From the NCBI RefSeq assembly GCF_007692705.1, contig NZ_REBN01000169.1, forward strand, positions 1 to 34,893: a DNA stretch of 34,893 nt. The letters are read 5' to 3'. The notes under the pieces were generated by a model that had not been told where the DNA came from, ran no database searches, and was given only the letters and a program-made list of their open reading frames with translations. Positions 1 to 8,975 of the stretch are shown here, piece by piece. The first letter of the stretch is position 1. Every line of letters starts with the position of its first letter. Origin of the DNA: Mongoliibacter sp. Lineage in GTDB: Bacteria > Bacteroidota > Bacteroidia > Cytophagales > Cyclobacteriaceae. Both the position numbers and the translations under genes were made by a program.

Positions 1-763
1 ACTTTTCGCGTGTCAAACCAAAGAGGACAGTAACCTCATTTGGTCTGAGGAATTTGATTATGAGGGACTCCCTAACGCTGAGAACTGGGTCTATGATGTA
101 GGTGATCATGGTTGGGGAAACAATGAATTACAGTATTATACCGAAAAAGACACAAAAAATGCACGTGTTGAAAATGGTAAGCTCATCATCGAGGCTCACC
201 AGGACAGTGCTTATGCAAAGGGTTATACTTCAGCACGGCTTCTCACGAGAGGCAAACAAGCCTGGAAATACGGGTATATTGAAGTCAGTGCAAAGCTACC
301 AAAAGGTGTGGGTACCTGGCCTGCCATTTGGATGCTTCCGGAAGAGAATAATTATGGAGGATGGCCAAAAAGCGGTGAAATTGACATCATGGAACATGTG
401 GGCTATGACCAAGGTGTAGTACATGGAACTGTGCATACGGAGGCTTTTAACCACAGAAAAAACACCCAAGTTGGGAAGCAAATCCAAGTACCTGATTGTT
501 CGGAAGCATTTCATGTTTACGCCATCGATTGGCAGGAGGATAAAATTGATTTTTACTTGGATGGAGAAAAATACCATACTTTTGAAAACACAGGAGAAGG
601 CTGGGAAGAATGGCCATTTGATCATGAATTTCACCTCATTTTGAATATTGCAGTTGGAGGAGATTGGGGAGGATCAGAAGGCGTAGATACTGATATTTGG
701 CCTCAAAAATTAGAAATAGACTTTATCCGAGTCTATAAAACCCGGCCTGACCAAGTACGTTAG
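1..763 (+). CDS. Glycoside hydrolase family 16 beta-glucanase lipoprotein (5' end outside window)
   Basis: The reading frame is open from base 2 to the TAG at 761-763 (253 visible residues), so the start codon lies left of the window. The first visible residues, LFAC, look like the end of a lipoprotein signal peptide whose Cys would be lipidated; this suggests an outer-membrane-anchored enzyme. The GH16 active-site motif EIDIME is at 377-394: the first Glu (377-379) would be the nucleophile, the last (392-394) the acid/base. Other GH16 signatures are W-S-E-E-F-D near the N-terminus, GTWPAIWML before the active site, and a C-terminal FDHEFHLILNIAVGG-W stretch ending in FIRVYK. GH16 enzymes of this shape hydrolyse laminarin-type beta-1,3(-1,4)-glucans by a retaining mechanism; exact substrate is inference. 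No SusC/SusD neighbour is visible on this side. Confidence 0.93.
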   Translation, partial: LFACQTKEDSNLIWSEEFDYEGLPNAENWVYDVGDHGWGNNELQYYTEKDTKNARVENGKLIIEAHQDSAYAKGYTSARLLTRGKQAWKYGYIEVSAKLPKGVGTWPAIWMLPEENNYGGWPKSGEIDIMEHVGYDQGVVHGTVHTEAFNHRKNTQVGKQIQVPDCSEAFHVYAIDWQEDKIDFYLDGEKYHTFENTGEGWEEWPFDHEFHLILNIAVGGDWGGSEGVDTDIWPQKLEIDFIRVYKTRPDQVR

Positions 764-839
764 CAAAATTGACACAATAATTCATCAGGAATAAGCACTT
801 CCTGAAAAATTGACAAGCATTTTGTGTTAATTTTGAGAT

Positions 840-1712
840 ATGAATGCCACAACTACCACAAGTCCTTTTACCATCTGGAGTTTACTGAAAATCAGTAGAC
901 CTGCAAATTTGGTGATTTTGGCATTCGCCCAATTGATGACGGCACATTTTCTTGTGGAGACTACCCGCATGGGAGTACCTGTTTTACAGGATATCAATCT
1001 TTATCTAATCATTCTTTCTACAGTTATCATTGCAGCTGCGGGCTACATGATCAATGATTATTACGATGTCAAGATTGATTACGTCAATAAACCAAATGAG
1101 GTAATTATAGGCAGAAGCATGAAGAGGCGGGTGGCCATATTCTTTCATACCATATTGAATCTTTCTGGTGTCGGAATTGCTTTACTTGTCAGTCCAAGAG
1201 TTGCCATCATCACTTTTCTGGCTTCTTTTTTACTTTGGCTATACAGTAACCAATTGAAAAGACTTCCCTTTGTGGGCAATTTCACTGTAGCCCTACTGAC
1301 AGGAGCATCCATCTGGCTGGTGGGTTATTACTATCAGCAGTCTGAATTACTGGTCCTGACTTATGCGATTTTTGCTTTTTTTCTCAACCTTATCCGGGAA
1401 ATCATCAAGGATATAGAGGATAGGCAAGGAGACAGAAAGCATGGCTGTAAAACCCTTCCTATTGTGATAGGATTTAGGAAAACCAAACGGGTGATTTTTT
1501 TCATTGCCATCGCATTTGTATGTGCCATTTTGGTGGTGACTTTCAAAATCAACAACCCTCAGTTATTTTACTATTTCGGAATGCTGAGTCTGCTATTTTT
1601 CTTCTTTATGTACAAAATATACATCGCCGACCGAAAAGCACATTTCACCCAGCTGAGCCTCCTATCAAAGCTACTGATGCTGACCGGTATTCTGAGCATG
1701 GGTTTTTTATAG
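840..1712 (+). CDS. UbiA-family prenyltransferase (geranylgeranylglycerol-phosphate geranylgeranyltransferase-like)
   Basis: A 290-residue integral membrane protein with about eight or nine hydrophobic helices. It carries both Asp-rich motifs of the UbiA superfamily: N72-D73-x2-D76-x3-D80 followed by N-K-P-N, and a second one near residue 192, DxxxDRQGDRKHGCKTLPI. These bind Mg2+-prenyl diphosphate. Within UbiA the sequence resembles the group usually annotated as geranylgeranylglycerol-phosphate geranylgeranyltransferase (DGGGP synthase-like), common in Bacteroidota, rather than MenA or UbiA proper. The acceptor and prenyl chain length cannot be read from sequence. It stands alone between a GH16 gene and the convergent truA-like gene. 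The ATG at 840 gives a normal N-terminus. Confidence 0.8.
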   Translation: MNATTTTSPFTIWSLLKISRPANLVILAFAQLMTAHFLVETTRMGVPVLQDINLYLIILSTVIIAAAGYMINDYYDVKIDYVNKPNEVIIGRSMKRRVAIFFHTILNLSGVGIALLVSPRVAIITFLASFLLWLYSNQLKRLPFVGNFTVALLTGASIWLVGYYYQQSELLVLTYAIFAFFLNLIREIIKDIEDRQGDRKHGCKTLPIVIGFRKTKRVIFFIAIAFVCAILVVTFKINNPQLFYYFGMLSLLFFFFMYKIYIADRKAHFTQLSLLSKLLMLTGILSMGFL

Positions 1713-1829
1713 CGTTTGAATTAGGGAAATAGGGCTTGATCTTTTAATAAACATTCTTCGCAATGCGTCTTTTCACTCTGTGCTTCCAGGTCTTTGGCAT
1801 TTATATTTTCAGGGCTTAGATAAACGGGC

Positions 1830-2612
1830 CTAAAGAACAAAACGAACCTGTTCCAAGACCAAACCGCAAGCTGGCGCTGCTATAGCTATAGGTTTTCCCT
1901 CCGGGGTTTGCATAGCATCTTCAAAATCCGAGAAACTCAAGATTCCCAAACCTAAATCTGCCAATGCTCCTGCCATGATTCTTACTTGGTACCTTAAAAA
2001 TCCTTTTCCAGAAACCTGAAAAACTACTTTTCTCAATGCTTCTCCCTCAGCAGGGATAGGCTCTTCCAAGCACAAATCAGCAGAGAATATTTCCCTGCAA
2101 TAATTGTCAGTTACCTTATCTATTGAACAAAACCTTTTGAAATCATGCTCCCCGACAAAAAGTTTAGCCCCTTTTTGCATGAGTTCCACATCAGGAAGTC
2201 CAGGAAAAAAAGCCGCAACTGGGTATCGAATCGGATCTGGTTTTACTCCAAACAGGAAACTGTAGGAATAAGATTTCGACACCACATCCTGGATGATATT
2301 AAAATCGGATGGAATTGGTTGCATGCGGATAATGCGGATATCAGAAGGTAGGTTTTCATTTAACCTGGGAACTAGGTCAGGAATCTCGAGCGCTTCTTTT
2401 AGGAACAATTCAAAAGCTCCCTCCCTACAAGACACTCCTGAGTCCGTCCGGCTGGCACCCAAAATATTAAAATCCTCATGACCTAAAACATACCTTAACC
2501 CACGTTCCAAGGCACCCTGAATAGTTTTAACACCTTTTTGCCTCTGCCATCCGGCATACCTAAGACCTAAATATTGAATAAAAAAAAGATATGTATGAGG
2601 CCTATTTTGCAT
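1830..2612 (-). CDS. truA: tRNA pseudouridine synthase A-like protein
   Basis: A 260-residue protein of normal TruA length. The catalytic Asp lies in the stretch G-A-S-R-T-D-S-G-V-S (Asp57), equivalent to the GRTDAGVHA loop of TruA. The N-terminal YLGLRYAGWQRQ and T-I-Q-G-A-L-E motifs, the middle KSYSYSF strand and the C-terminal FLRYQVRIMAGAL stretch all follow the family. TruA modifies U38-40 in the tRNA anticodon stem. Oddity: the active-site loop reads RTDSGVSC rather than RTDAGVHA, so this could be a divergent paralogue. It lies downstream of leuB in the same direction but behind a strong terminator, so it is probably a separate transcription unit. An 8-bp inverted repeat overlaps the first base of its start codon. 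Confidence 0.85.
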   Translation of the reverse strand: MQNRPHTYLFFIQYLGLRYAGWQRQKGVKTIQGALERGLRYVLGHEDFNILGASRTDSGVSCREGAFELFLKEALEIPDLVPRLNENLPSDIRIIRMQPIPSDFNIIQDVVSKSYSYSFLFGVKPDPIRYPVAAFFPGLPDVELMQKGAKLFVGEHDFKRFCSIDKVTDNYCREIFSADLCLEEPIPAEGEALRKVVFQVSGKGFLRYQVRIMAGALADLGLGILSFSDFEDAMQTPEGKPIAIAAPACGLVLEQVRFVL

Positions 2613-2633
2613 TTGATTTCTATTTAAATCAAA
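2612..2633 (-). repeat. 8-bp inverted repeat at the truA-like start
   Basis: TTTGATTT (2612-2619) and AAATCAAA (2626-2633) are perfect inverted repeats separated by six bases, directly abutting the ATG of the truA-like gene. In RNA this would place a weak A-U hairpin over the ribosome-binding region; in DNA it could be an operator. It may also be chance in A/T-rich sequence. Confidence 0.3.
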
Positions 2634-2653
2634 AGTAAGAAAATCAGTAAACG

Positions 2654-2687
2654 AAAAAAATCCTGCCAGGCAAGGCCCGACAGGATT
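2654..2687 (-). terminator. Rho-independent terminator of the ilv-leu operon
   Basis: On the minus strand, starting at 2687, AATCCTGTCGGG pairs with CCTGGCAGGATT over 12 base pairs (two G-U), with a five-base loop, followed at once by a run of T (A-run on the plus strand at 2654-2660). It sits 28 bases beyond the end of leuB and before the truA-like gene, so it closes the nine-gene operon. Confidence 0.88.
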
Positions 2688-2714
2688 AAGGTGTTCACTA
2701 AATCAAACATTACT

Positions 2715-3776
2715 TTAAATGTTTTTAGCAAGCCAGTCTCCCACCTCAGAGGTTTTGTAGGCCTTCCCACCTTCTGCAATATCTTCTGTGACTACTCCTT
2801 CGGCAAGTGACTTGTTGACCACATCCGAGATAGCTTGGGCTTCTTCTTTGAGATCAAAGGCATATTCAAACATCATGGCTGCAGAAAGAACAGTGGCCAA
2901 AGGATTGGCAATATCTTTTCCGGCTGCCTGCGGGTAGGAACCATGGATAGGTTCGAATAATTTATTCTCTGTTCCAAGTGAAGCTGAAGGCATCAACCCC
3001 ATTGAGCCTGAAATAACAGAGGCTTCATCGGTCAGGATGTCTCCGAATAAGTTTTCGGTGATCAGCACATCATAAGCCTTAGGCCATTGAATCAAGCGCA
3101 TGGCTACCGCATCTACAAATTCATATTCCACTTTGACATCGGGATATTCCGGCGCCAATTCCTGAACAGTCTCCCGCCAAAGTCTTGAAGTAGCCATCAC
3201 ATTTGCTTTGTCCACACAGGTAAGTAATTTTCTCCTTTTTTGTGCTGCCTCAAAACCCATTCTCGCCAGCCTGGTAATTTCTTCTTTTGAATACACATTG
3301 GTATCAAAAGCCTTGGTTCCTTGTTCGTTTCGCCCTCTTGGCTCACCGAAGTAAATCCCTCCTGTCAACTCTCTAAAAAACACAAAGTCCACGCCATCTA
3401 CTCTTTCAAGTTTTAATGGTGACTTATGAACTAGCGAAGGAAAAGTGAAAGTTGGGCGGACATTGGCAAAGAGTCCGAGTTTTTGTCTCATTCGCAACAA
3501 GCCTTGTTCAGGCCTCACTTTTGCCTTGGGGTCATTGTCATACTTGGGATCACCGATGGCACCAAAAAGGACTGCATCTCCTCGCAAACAAACCTCATGA
3601 GTTGCATCCGGATAAGGATCTCCGGTTTGGTCAATAGCCGCTGCCCCTACAGGTGCTTCTTCAAAGCTGATCTTATGTCCAAACTTTTCTCCTACTGCTT
3701 TGACTACTTTTACTGCTTGGGCAATTACTTCAGGGCCTATGCCATCACCTGGCAATAGCGCGATATTCATTTCCAT
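2715..3776 (-). CDS. leuB: 3-isopropylmalate dehydrogenase
   Basis: A 353-residue NAD-dependent decarboxylating dehydrogenase that converts 3-isopropylmalate to 2-oxoisocaproate in leucine synthesis (and would convert 3-methylmalate if citramalate is made here). It shows the N-terminal [11 protein letters not shown] motif, the substrate Arg/Lys region (RPTFTFPSL), [14 protein letters not shown], and the Mg2+-binding [14 protein letters not shown] with the [12 protein letters not shown] family signature. Last gene of the operon. The ATG at 3776 lies inside the end of the upstream gene (32-base overlap); the alternative ATG at 3770 also overlaps. Translation is therefore probably coupled to the upstream gene. 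Confidence 0.96.
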   Translation of the reverse strand: MEMNIALLPGDGIGPEVIAQAVKVVKAVGEKFGHKISFEEAPVGAAAIDQTGDPYPDATHEVCLRGDAVLFGAIGDPKYDNDPKAKVRPEQGLLRMRQKLGLFANVRPTFTFPSLVHKSPLKLERVDGVDFVFFRELTGGIYFGEPRGRNEQGTKAFDTNVYSKEEITRLARMGFEAAQKRRKLLTCVDKANVMATSRLWRETVQELAPEYPDVKVEYEFVDAVAMRLIQWPKAYDVLITENLFGDILTDEASVISGSMGLMPSASLGTENKLFEPIHGSYPQAAGKDIANPLATVLSAAMMFEYAFDLKEEAQAISDVVNKSLAEGVVTEDIAEGGKAYKTSEVGDWLAKNI

Positions 3777-5373
3777 AAAAACTGTTTTTATCTTGTTCTG
3801 GGTTATTTTTTACTTCTTTTTTCTTTCCGAGATCCAGGCCTCTGCTATCTCCCATTTTGTCAATGATATTCAGCATTTTTTCTGTGGCTTTCATCGCTGC
3901 CACAGTTTGATCACTATCCAATCCTTTTGTTTTGAAAATATTGCCATAATCCCAGGTAATAACCGTTTCCACAAAGGCATCCGTTTTTCCACCGGGAGGA
4001 ATAGTTACATGGTAATTGATCAGTTTGGGCAAGGGTAACTTAATCGATTTATAAATCTTTTTTACTGCCTGCATAAAGGCATCGTATTGCCCGTCACCGG
4101 ACGCCCCTTCTTCGTAACTTTCTCCATGAATATTGATTTTCAGCTGCACTGTAGGCTTGAGTCCTTTTGAATGGCTCAGATTGAACCCCTCAATAAATAT
4201 ATGATGGGAAATAGAATTGTTTTGGAGTACGTCAGAGATGATGTAGGGAAGATCTTCGGTAGTAACCCTTTCCTTTTTATCTCCCAATTCAATAATGCGC
4301 TGCGTTACTTTTGAAAGTTCCTCTGGCTCCAGAGAAATTCCAAGCTCCTGCAGGTTCTTAATGATATTGGCTTTCCCAGAGGTTTTACCTAAGGCATATT
4401 TTCTTTGCCTTCCAAAGCGTTCGGGGAGCAAATCGTTGAAATATAGATTTTTCTTATTGTCTCCATCTGCGTGAATTCCTGCTGTCTGGGTAAACACATT
4501 TTCCCCCACTACAGGTTTGTTGGCTGGAATATGCTGACCCGAAAACTGCTCTACCAGTTTACTGACCCTGAAAATCTTGTTTTCCTTGATATTGATCCTA
4601 TAATCGGTAAAATCTTTCAGTACAGCTATTACAGATTCCAGCGGAGCATTTCCTGCTCTCTCCCCCAATCCATTGACCGTAGTATGAATTCCGCTCACAC
4701 CATTGTAAATGGATTCGAGTACATTGGCTACCGACAGGTCATAGTCGTTGTGTGCGTGAAAGTCAAAATGAACATCAGGGAACTCCGTAGTAATAAGCTT
4801 AATAAAATGACTTACCTCGCGTGGGTTGAGCAGACCAAGTGTATCCGGCAGCATGATTCTTTCCACTTTGAGCGAACTCAGGAAGCCAATGAATTCCAAA
4901 GTGTAATCCATGGAATTTCTCATTCCATTTGACCAATCTTCCAGGTATACATTGACGCTGATTCCTTTGGTCTTGGCATAGGCAATATTCTTTTGAATAT
5001 CTTCAAAATGCTGTTCTGGAGTTTTTCGCAATTGATGGGTTAGATGATTCAGGGAACCTTTGGTCAAAAGATTCATTACCTTTCCTCCAGCCTCTACGAT
5101 CCAATCTACAGATGCGGGGGCATCTACAAAACCCAAAACTTCCACTTTGTCAAGGTATCCTTTTTCGGATGCCCATTGGGTGATTTTCTTAACCCCTTCT
5201 TTCTCACCGTCTGACACCCTGGCAGAAGCAACCTCTATCCTATCTACCCTCAATTCCTCCAACAGCAACTTGGCAATCTGAAGTTTTTCAGAGGGCAAAA
5301 AAGAAACTCCCGAGGTTTGTTCCCCATCCCTCAAGGTAGTATCCATGATCTCTATTTTCCTATAATGCCCCAT
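3745..5373 (-). CDS. cimA: Probable (R)-citramalate synthase (second LeuA-family protein)
   Basis: A 542-residue member of the HMGL/LeuA family: TIM barrel with [12 protein letters not shown] (Arg15, Asp16), metal-binding [17 protein letters not shown], then [15 protein letters not shown], and a C-terminal allosteric LeuA dimer domain from about residue 390. It is clearly a paralogue of the LeuA encoded at 7457-8968. Residues I recall as the pyruvate pocket and catalytic set of Leptospira citramalate synthase (Leu81, Leu104, Tyr144, Glu146, Thr179 with Arg16/Asp17) fall here at Leu80, Leu103, Tyr143, Glu145 and Thr178 with a constant offset of one. The operon lacks ilvA, which fits a citramalate route to 2-oxobutyrate. 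Function as 2-isopropylmalate synthase cannot be excluded from sequence alone. It overlaps leuB by 32 bases. Confidence 0.78.
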   Translation of the reverse strand: MGHYRKIEIMDTTLRDGEQTSGVSFLPSEKLQIAKLLLEELRVDRIEVASARVSDGEKEGVKKITQWASEKGYLDKVEVLGFVDAPASVDWIVEAGGKVMNLLTKGSLNHLTHQLRKTPEQHFEDIQKNIAYAKTKGISVNVYLEDWSNGMRNSMDYTLEFIGFLSSLKVERIMLPDTLGLLNPREVSHFIKLITTEFPDVHFDFHAHNDYDLSVANVLESIYNGVSGIHTTVNGLGERAGNAPLESVIAVLKDFTDYRINIKENKIFRVSKLVEQFSGQHIPANKPVVGENVFTQTAGIHADGDNKKNLYFNDLLPERFGRQRKYALGKTSGKANIIKNLQELGISLEPEELSKVTQRIIELGDKKERVTTEDLPYIISDVLQNNSISHHIFIEGFNLSHSKGLKPTVQLKINIHGESYEEGASGDGQYDAFMQAVKKIYKSIKLPLPKLINYHVTIPPGGKTDAFVETVITWDYGNIFKTKGLDSDQTVAAMKATEKMLNIIDKMGDSRGLDLGKKKEVKNNPEQDKNSFYGNEYRAIAR

Positions 5374-5443
5374 TTTGAATAACGATTGACTATTTACGAT
5401 TTACAATTCCGTCCGACTGGAGTGTCATCCGGGCTGAGACGGT
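5374..5443. other. Intra-operon spacer with TTACGATTTAC word
   Basis: This 70-base gap between leuD and the citramalate synthase gene is the longest inside the operon; all other junctions are 17 bases or less. It contains TTACGATTTAC (5394-5404), a word also found in the otherwise unrelated spacer at 30099-30109. I see no clear promoter or terminator in it. Confidence 0.4.
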
Positions 5444-6037
5444 TTATGATCTGCTTTTTGCAAATTCAGTGATTTCTTTCTCTATATTCAGCAAGTAATC
5501 TATGTCATCGAACCCATTTTTCATATTCTCCTTTTTATAGGTATTTATGTCAAAGGATTCAGATGCACCTGTTTTCAATAATGTGATGGTCTGCTTGTCT
5601 ATATCCACTTCCACTTGAGTCAAAGGGTCCTGTTCTACTGCTGAAAAGAGTATATCTGCAAACTCAGGACTTATAGTCACTGGAAGCACTCCTATGTTCA
5701 GACAGTTATTTTTGAAAATATCCGCGAAGAAAGAAGACACTACACAGCGAAAACCATAATCATAGAGTGCCCAAACGGCGTGTTCTCTGCTTGAACCGGA
5801 CCCGAAGTTTTTTCCAGCCAGAAGAATCTTTCCAGAATAGGTAGAATCATTGAGTACAAAATCCTTTTTGGGATTTCCATCAGCATCATATCTCCAGTCT
5901 CTAAACAGGTTATCTCCAAAGCCTTCCCTTTCGGTAGCTTTCAAAAACCTGGCTGGGATGATCTGATCTGTGTCCACATTTTCGGTAGGAAGCGGTACTA
6001 CAGTACTGGTAAGAATGTTGAATTTATCGTAAGCCAT
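5444..6037 (-). CDS. leuD: 3-isopropylmalate dehydratase small subunit
   Basis: Small (swivelling) subunit of the aconitase-type isomerase that converts 2-isopropylmalate to 3-isopropylmalate with LeuC; the pair probably also handles citramalate. It shows VVPLPTENVDTDQIIPARFL at the N-terminus and the GKNFGSGSSREHAVWAL substrate loop, as expected. I place the start at the ATG at 6037 (197 residues, MAYDKF...), preceded by the purine-rich AAAAAAAGAAAAA. An in-frame ATG at 6064 lies inside the last codons of leuC and would add nine atypical residues. The gap to leuC is then 16 bases. Confidence 0.94.
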   Translation of the reverse strand: MAYDKFNILTSTVVPLPTENVDTDQIIPARFLKATEREGFGDNLFRDWRYDADGNPKKDFVLNDSTYSGKILLAGKNFGSGSSREHAVWALYDYGFRCVVSSFFADIFKNNCLNIGVLPVTISPEFADILFSAVEQDPLTQVEVDIDKQTITLLKTGASESFDINTYKKENMKNGFDDIDYLLNIEKEITEFAKSRS

Positions 6038-6053
6038 TTTTTCTTTTTTTGAA

Positions 6054-7454
6054 TTAAAACACATCCCTAGGATCGCTGATTTCCCCTGTTACTGCTACAG
6101 CAGCAACGGTAAGTGGACTGGCAAGCAATGTTCTTGCTCCAGGTCCCTGCCTTCCCTCAAAATTTCTGTTGGAAGTGGAAACCGCATATTTCCCTGAAGG
6201 GATTTTATCATCATTCATGGCCAAGCATGCTGAACAACCTGGTTGCCTGAGTTTAAACCCTGCTTCTTCCAGAATTTTGACCAAACCTTCTTCATGAGCC
6301 ATTTTTTCTACTTCTCTCGACCCTGGAACTATCCATGCGGTAATGTTGTCCGCTTTTTGCTTTCCTTTGACGAAGTTCGCTACAGAGCGTATATCTTCTA
6401 TCCTCCCATTGGTACAACTACCCACGAAAACATAATCCACCTTTTTCCCTTTGATATATTCACCAGGTACAAAGCCCATGTAATCCAATGATTTGAGGTA
6501 AGTTTTCTTATTGCTTCCCTCCATTCCATCAAGTGTTGGAATGATATCTCTGATTTTGATCCCCATTCCAGGATTGGTACCATAGGTGATCATGGGTTCA
6601 ATATCTGTAGCATCAAAGTGATATTCTTTATCGAATACAGCTCCCTCGTCTGTCTGTAAAGCAGTCCATTCTGCAACAGCCCTGTCCCAATCTTCTCCCT
6701 TTGGAGCATATTGCTTTCCTTTCAGGTATTCAAAAGTGGTTTCATCAGGTGCAATTAAACCTCCACGAGCTCCCATTTCAATACTCATGTTGCAGACGGT
6801 CATTCTGGCTTCCATGCTTAAACTTCTGAAAGCTGACCCTGCGTATTCCACAAAATAACCTGTTGCACCGGCAGCAGAAATCTTGGAAATAATATAAAGG
6901 ATAATATCCTTTGAAGTAACTCCAGGTCCGACTTCACCATCTACAGTAATCCGCATTTTTTTGGCCTTAGTCTGCATGATGCATTGGGTAGCAAGAACCA
7001 TCTCCACTTCAGACGTGCCTATACCAAAGGCAATAGCACCGAAAGCTCCATGGGTAGAAGTATGACTATCACCACAAACTATGGTCATACCAGGCTGTGT
7101 AATGCCCAGCTCAGGACCAATCACATGGACTATTCCGTGATGGGCAGATCCTAAGTCATGCAATTCTATATTGTACTTTTTGCAGTTTTCCCTCAGCCTC
7201 TCTACCTGCATTCTGGACAATTTATCCTTGATCGTTTTGTCTTGATCAATGGTAGGCACATTGTGGTCAGGTGTGGCTACTGTCCTCTCGGGATACATGA
7301 CACCCACACCTCTTTTTTCCAGGTTAAGGAATGCGACAGGGCTGGTTACTTCATGTATAAAATGTTTATCTATGAAGAATACGTCTGGTCCATCTGGTAC
7401 TGATTTTACCACATGGGCATCCCATATTTTATCGAATAATGTTTTCTTTTCCAT
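6054..7454 (-). CDS. leuC: 3-isopropylmalate dehydratase large subunit
   Basis: A 466-residue aconitase-superfamily protein that carries the [4Fe-4S] cluster of isopropylmalate isomerase. The three cluster cysteines are visible in FVGSCTNGR and in [11 protein letters not shown]. Other family blocks are [33 protein letters not shown] and the C-terminal [19 protein letters not shown]. It works with LeuD, encoded immediately downstream. It starts two bases after the leuA stop, so translation is probably coupled. Length is normal for the bacterial LeuC type. Confidence 0.97.
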   Translation of the reverse strand: MEKKTLFDKIWDAHVVKSVPDGPDVFFIDKHFIHEVTSPVAFLNLEKRGVGVMYPERTVATPDHNVPTIDQDKTIKDKLSRMQVERLRENCKKYNIELHDLGSAHHGIVHVIGPELGITQPGMTIVCGDSHTSTHGAFGAIAFGIGTSEVEMVLATQCIMQTKAKKMRITVDGEVGPGVTSKDIILYIISKISAAGATGYFVEYAGSAFRSLSMEARMTVCNMSIEMGARGGLIAPDETTFEYLKGKQYAPKGEDWDRAVAEWTALQTDEGAVFDKEYHFDATDIEPMITYGTNPGMGIKIRDIIPTLDGMEGSNKKTYLKSLDYMGFVPGEYIKGKKVDYVFVGSCTNGRIEDIRSVANFVKGKQKADNITAWIVPGSREVEKMAHEEGLVKILEEAGFKLRQPGCSACLAMNDDKIPSGKYAVSTSNRNFEGRQGPGARTLLASPLTVAAVAVTGEISDPRDVF

Positions 7455-7456
7455 CT

Positions 7457-8968
7457 TTAAGCTACAATCACTTTGTCTTTTACAGGTATTTTGTTCAGAG
7501 CGTCCACATACGCCTGCGCTGAGGCCAATACGATGTCTGAATTGGATGCAAAACCATAAAAAGGTTTTTCCCCTTGCATCAATCTCATGTGGACTTTTGC
7601 CACATCATCACTTCCAGCTGTAATAGCCTGAATCAGAAACTCTTCAAGGACAATATCTGGCTTTACCACCTTTGCTATTGCTTTTAAGACCGCATCTACT
7701 GGTCCATTACCTTCAGAATTTGCCTCGTAAGCCTTATCTCCAACCTTCAGTTTGACTTGGGCCTTGATATTACCATTAGATTCATAACTCACCTTTTCCA
7801 ATTCGATAAAACTGGAATCATCTAAGTATTTACCTACCAATGAAAGTAAATCTTTAGGCCCTATATCCCTTTTGGAATCTGCGAGTACTAGAAAGTCTTC
7901 GTAAACTTCTCTCAATGCCTCTCCTTCCAATTCCACTCCCAAAGAATCTAAATGGAATTTCAAAGCTGCCCTGCCACTTCTGGCAGTAAGCACGATGGAA
8001 GATTCATGTACCCCCACTTCTTTGGGATCGATGATTTCATAATTTTCTCTGTGTTTCAAAACACCATCCTGATGAATCCCTGATGAGTGTGCGAAAGCAT
8101 TCCTTCCTACGATAGCCTTATTCGGCTGCACAGGCATATTCATCAATTTGGAAATCAGCCTGCTGGTTTCATAAATTTTCTGTGTTTGAATATTGGTGTG
8201 AACATCAATACCATGATGGCACTTGATAGCCATAACCACTTCTTCCATCGAGGTATTTCCAGCCCGCTCTCCTATTCCGTTGATAGTCAATTCAGCTTGA
8301 CGTGCACCATTTTGTACTCCGGCAAGCGTATTGGCAGTGGCCATGCCCAAATCATTGTGACAATGGGTAGAAATTATAGCTTTGTCTATATTGCTGACAT
8401 TTTCCTTCAGATGTCTGATGATAGCACCGTATTGCTCAGGAAGGCAATAGCCTGTAGTATCTGGAATATTGACTACTGTAGCTCCTGCCTTGATGGCAGC
8501 TTCTATGATTCTTGCTAAAAAATCAAGTTCCGCGCGGCCTGCGTCTTCTGCATAAAACTCCACATCTTCCACAAAACGCTTGGCATATTTAACAGCTTTG
8601 ACAGCACGCTCTACGATATCATCAGGATGTGAACGGAGCTTATATTGAATATGGTAAGGGGACACACCTATACCGGTGTGTATCCTTCCCTTTTTAGCGT
8701 ATTTCAATGAATCGGCAGCTACTTCTATATCCTTTTCCACAGCTCTTGAGAGTGCGCAGATGATAGGATTAGAAACTGCTTTTGAAATCTCCAGCACAGA
8801 ATTGAAATCCCCTGGACTGGATATGGGAAATCCTGCCTCAATGATATCAACTCCCAGCTCTTCCAAAGCCTTAGCCACCACTATCTTTTCCTTGGTGTTC
8901 AATTGACACCCCGGTACCTGCTCTCCGTCACGGAGCGTGGTATCAAATATCCATAGCTTATCACTCAT
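7457..8968 (-). CDS. leuA: 2-isopropylmalate synthase
   Basis: A 503-residue enzyme of the usual bacterial LeuA length. It condenses acetyl-CoA with 2-oxoisovalerate, the first committed step of leucine synthesis. The catalytic [12 protein letters not shown] motif begins at residue 9; [25 protein letters not shown] carries the metal-binding histidines; [15 protein letters not shown] and [16 protein letters not shown] follow. The C-terminal region from about 390 is the regulatory LeuA dimer domain, where leucine feedback normally acts. Compared with the second LeuA-like protein it lacks the V-Y-L-E-D-W substrate segment and has E-F-Y-A-E-D instead. Seven bases separate it from ilvC. Confidence 0.96.
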   Translation of the reverse strand: MSDKLWIFDTTLRDGEQVPGCQLNTKEKIVVAKALEELGVDIIEAGFPISSPGDFNSVLEISKAVSNPIICALSRAVEKDIEVAADSLKYAKKGRIHTGIGVSPYHIQYKLRSHPDDIVERAVKAVKYAKRFVEDVEFYAEDAGRAELDFLARIIEAAIKAGATVVNIPDTTGYCLPEQYGAIIRHLKENVSNIDKAIISTHCHNDLGMATANTLAGVQNGARQAELTINGIGERAGNTSMEEVVMAIKCHHGIDVHTNIQTQKIYETSRLISKLMNMPVQPNKAIVGRNAFAHSSGIHQDGVLKHRENYEIIDPKEVGVHESSIVLTARSGRAALKFHLDSLGVELEGEALREVYEDFLVLADSKRDIGPKDLLSLVGKYLDDSSFIELEKVSYESNGNIKAQVKLKVGDKAYEANSEGNGPVDAVLKAIAKVVKPDIVLEEFLIQAITAGSDDVAKVHMRLMQGEKPFYGFASNSDIVLASAQAYVDALNKIPVKDKVIVA

Positions 8969-8975
8969 AGTTTTA

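Noticed and set aside
4471-4932. 153-codon open frame on the plus strand
   Set aside because: It lies wholly antisense to the citramalate synthase gene, has no recognisable family and no ribosome-binding site; the opposite strand is clearly coding.
6038-6064. Earlier ATG for leuD at 6064
   Set aside because: It would start inside leuC and add nine residues not typical of LeuD, while the ATG at 6037 has a purine-rich site before it.
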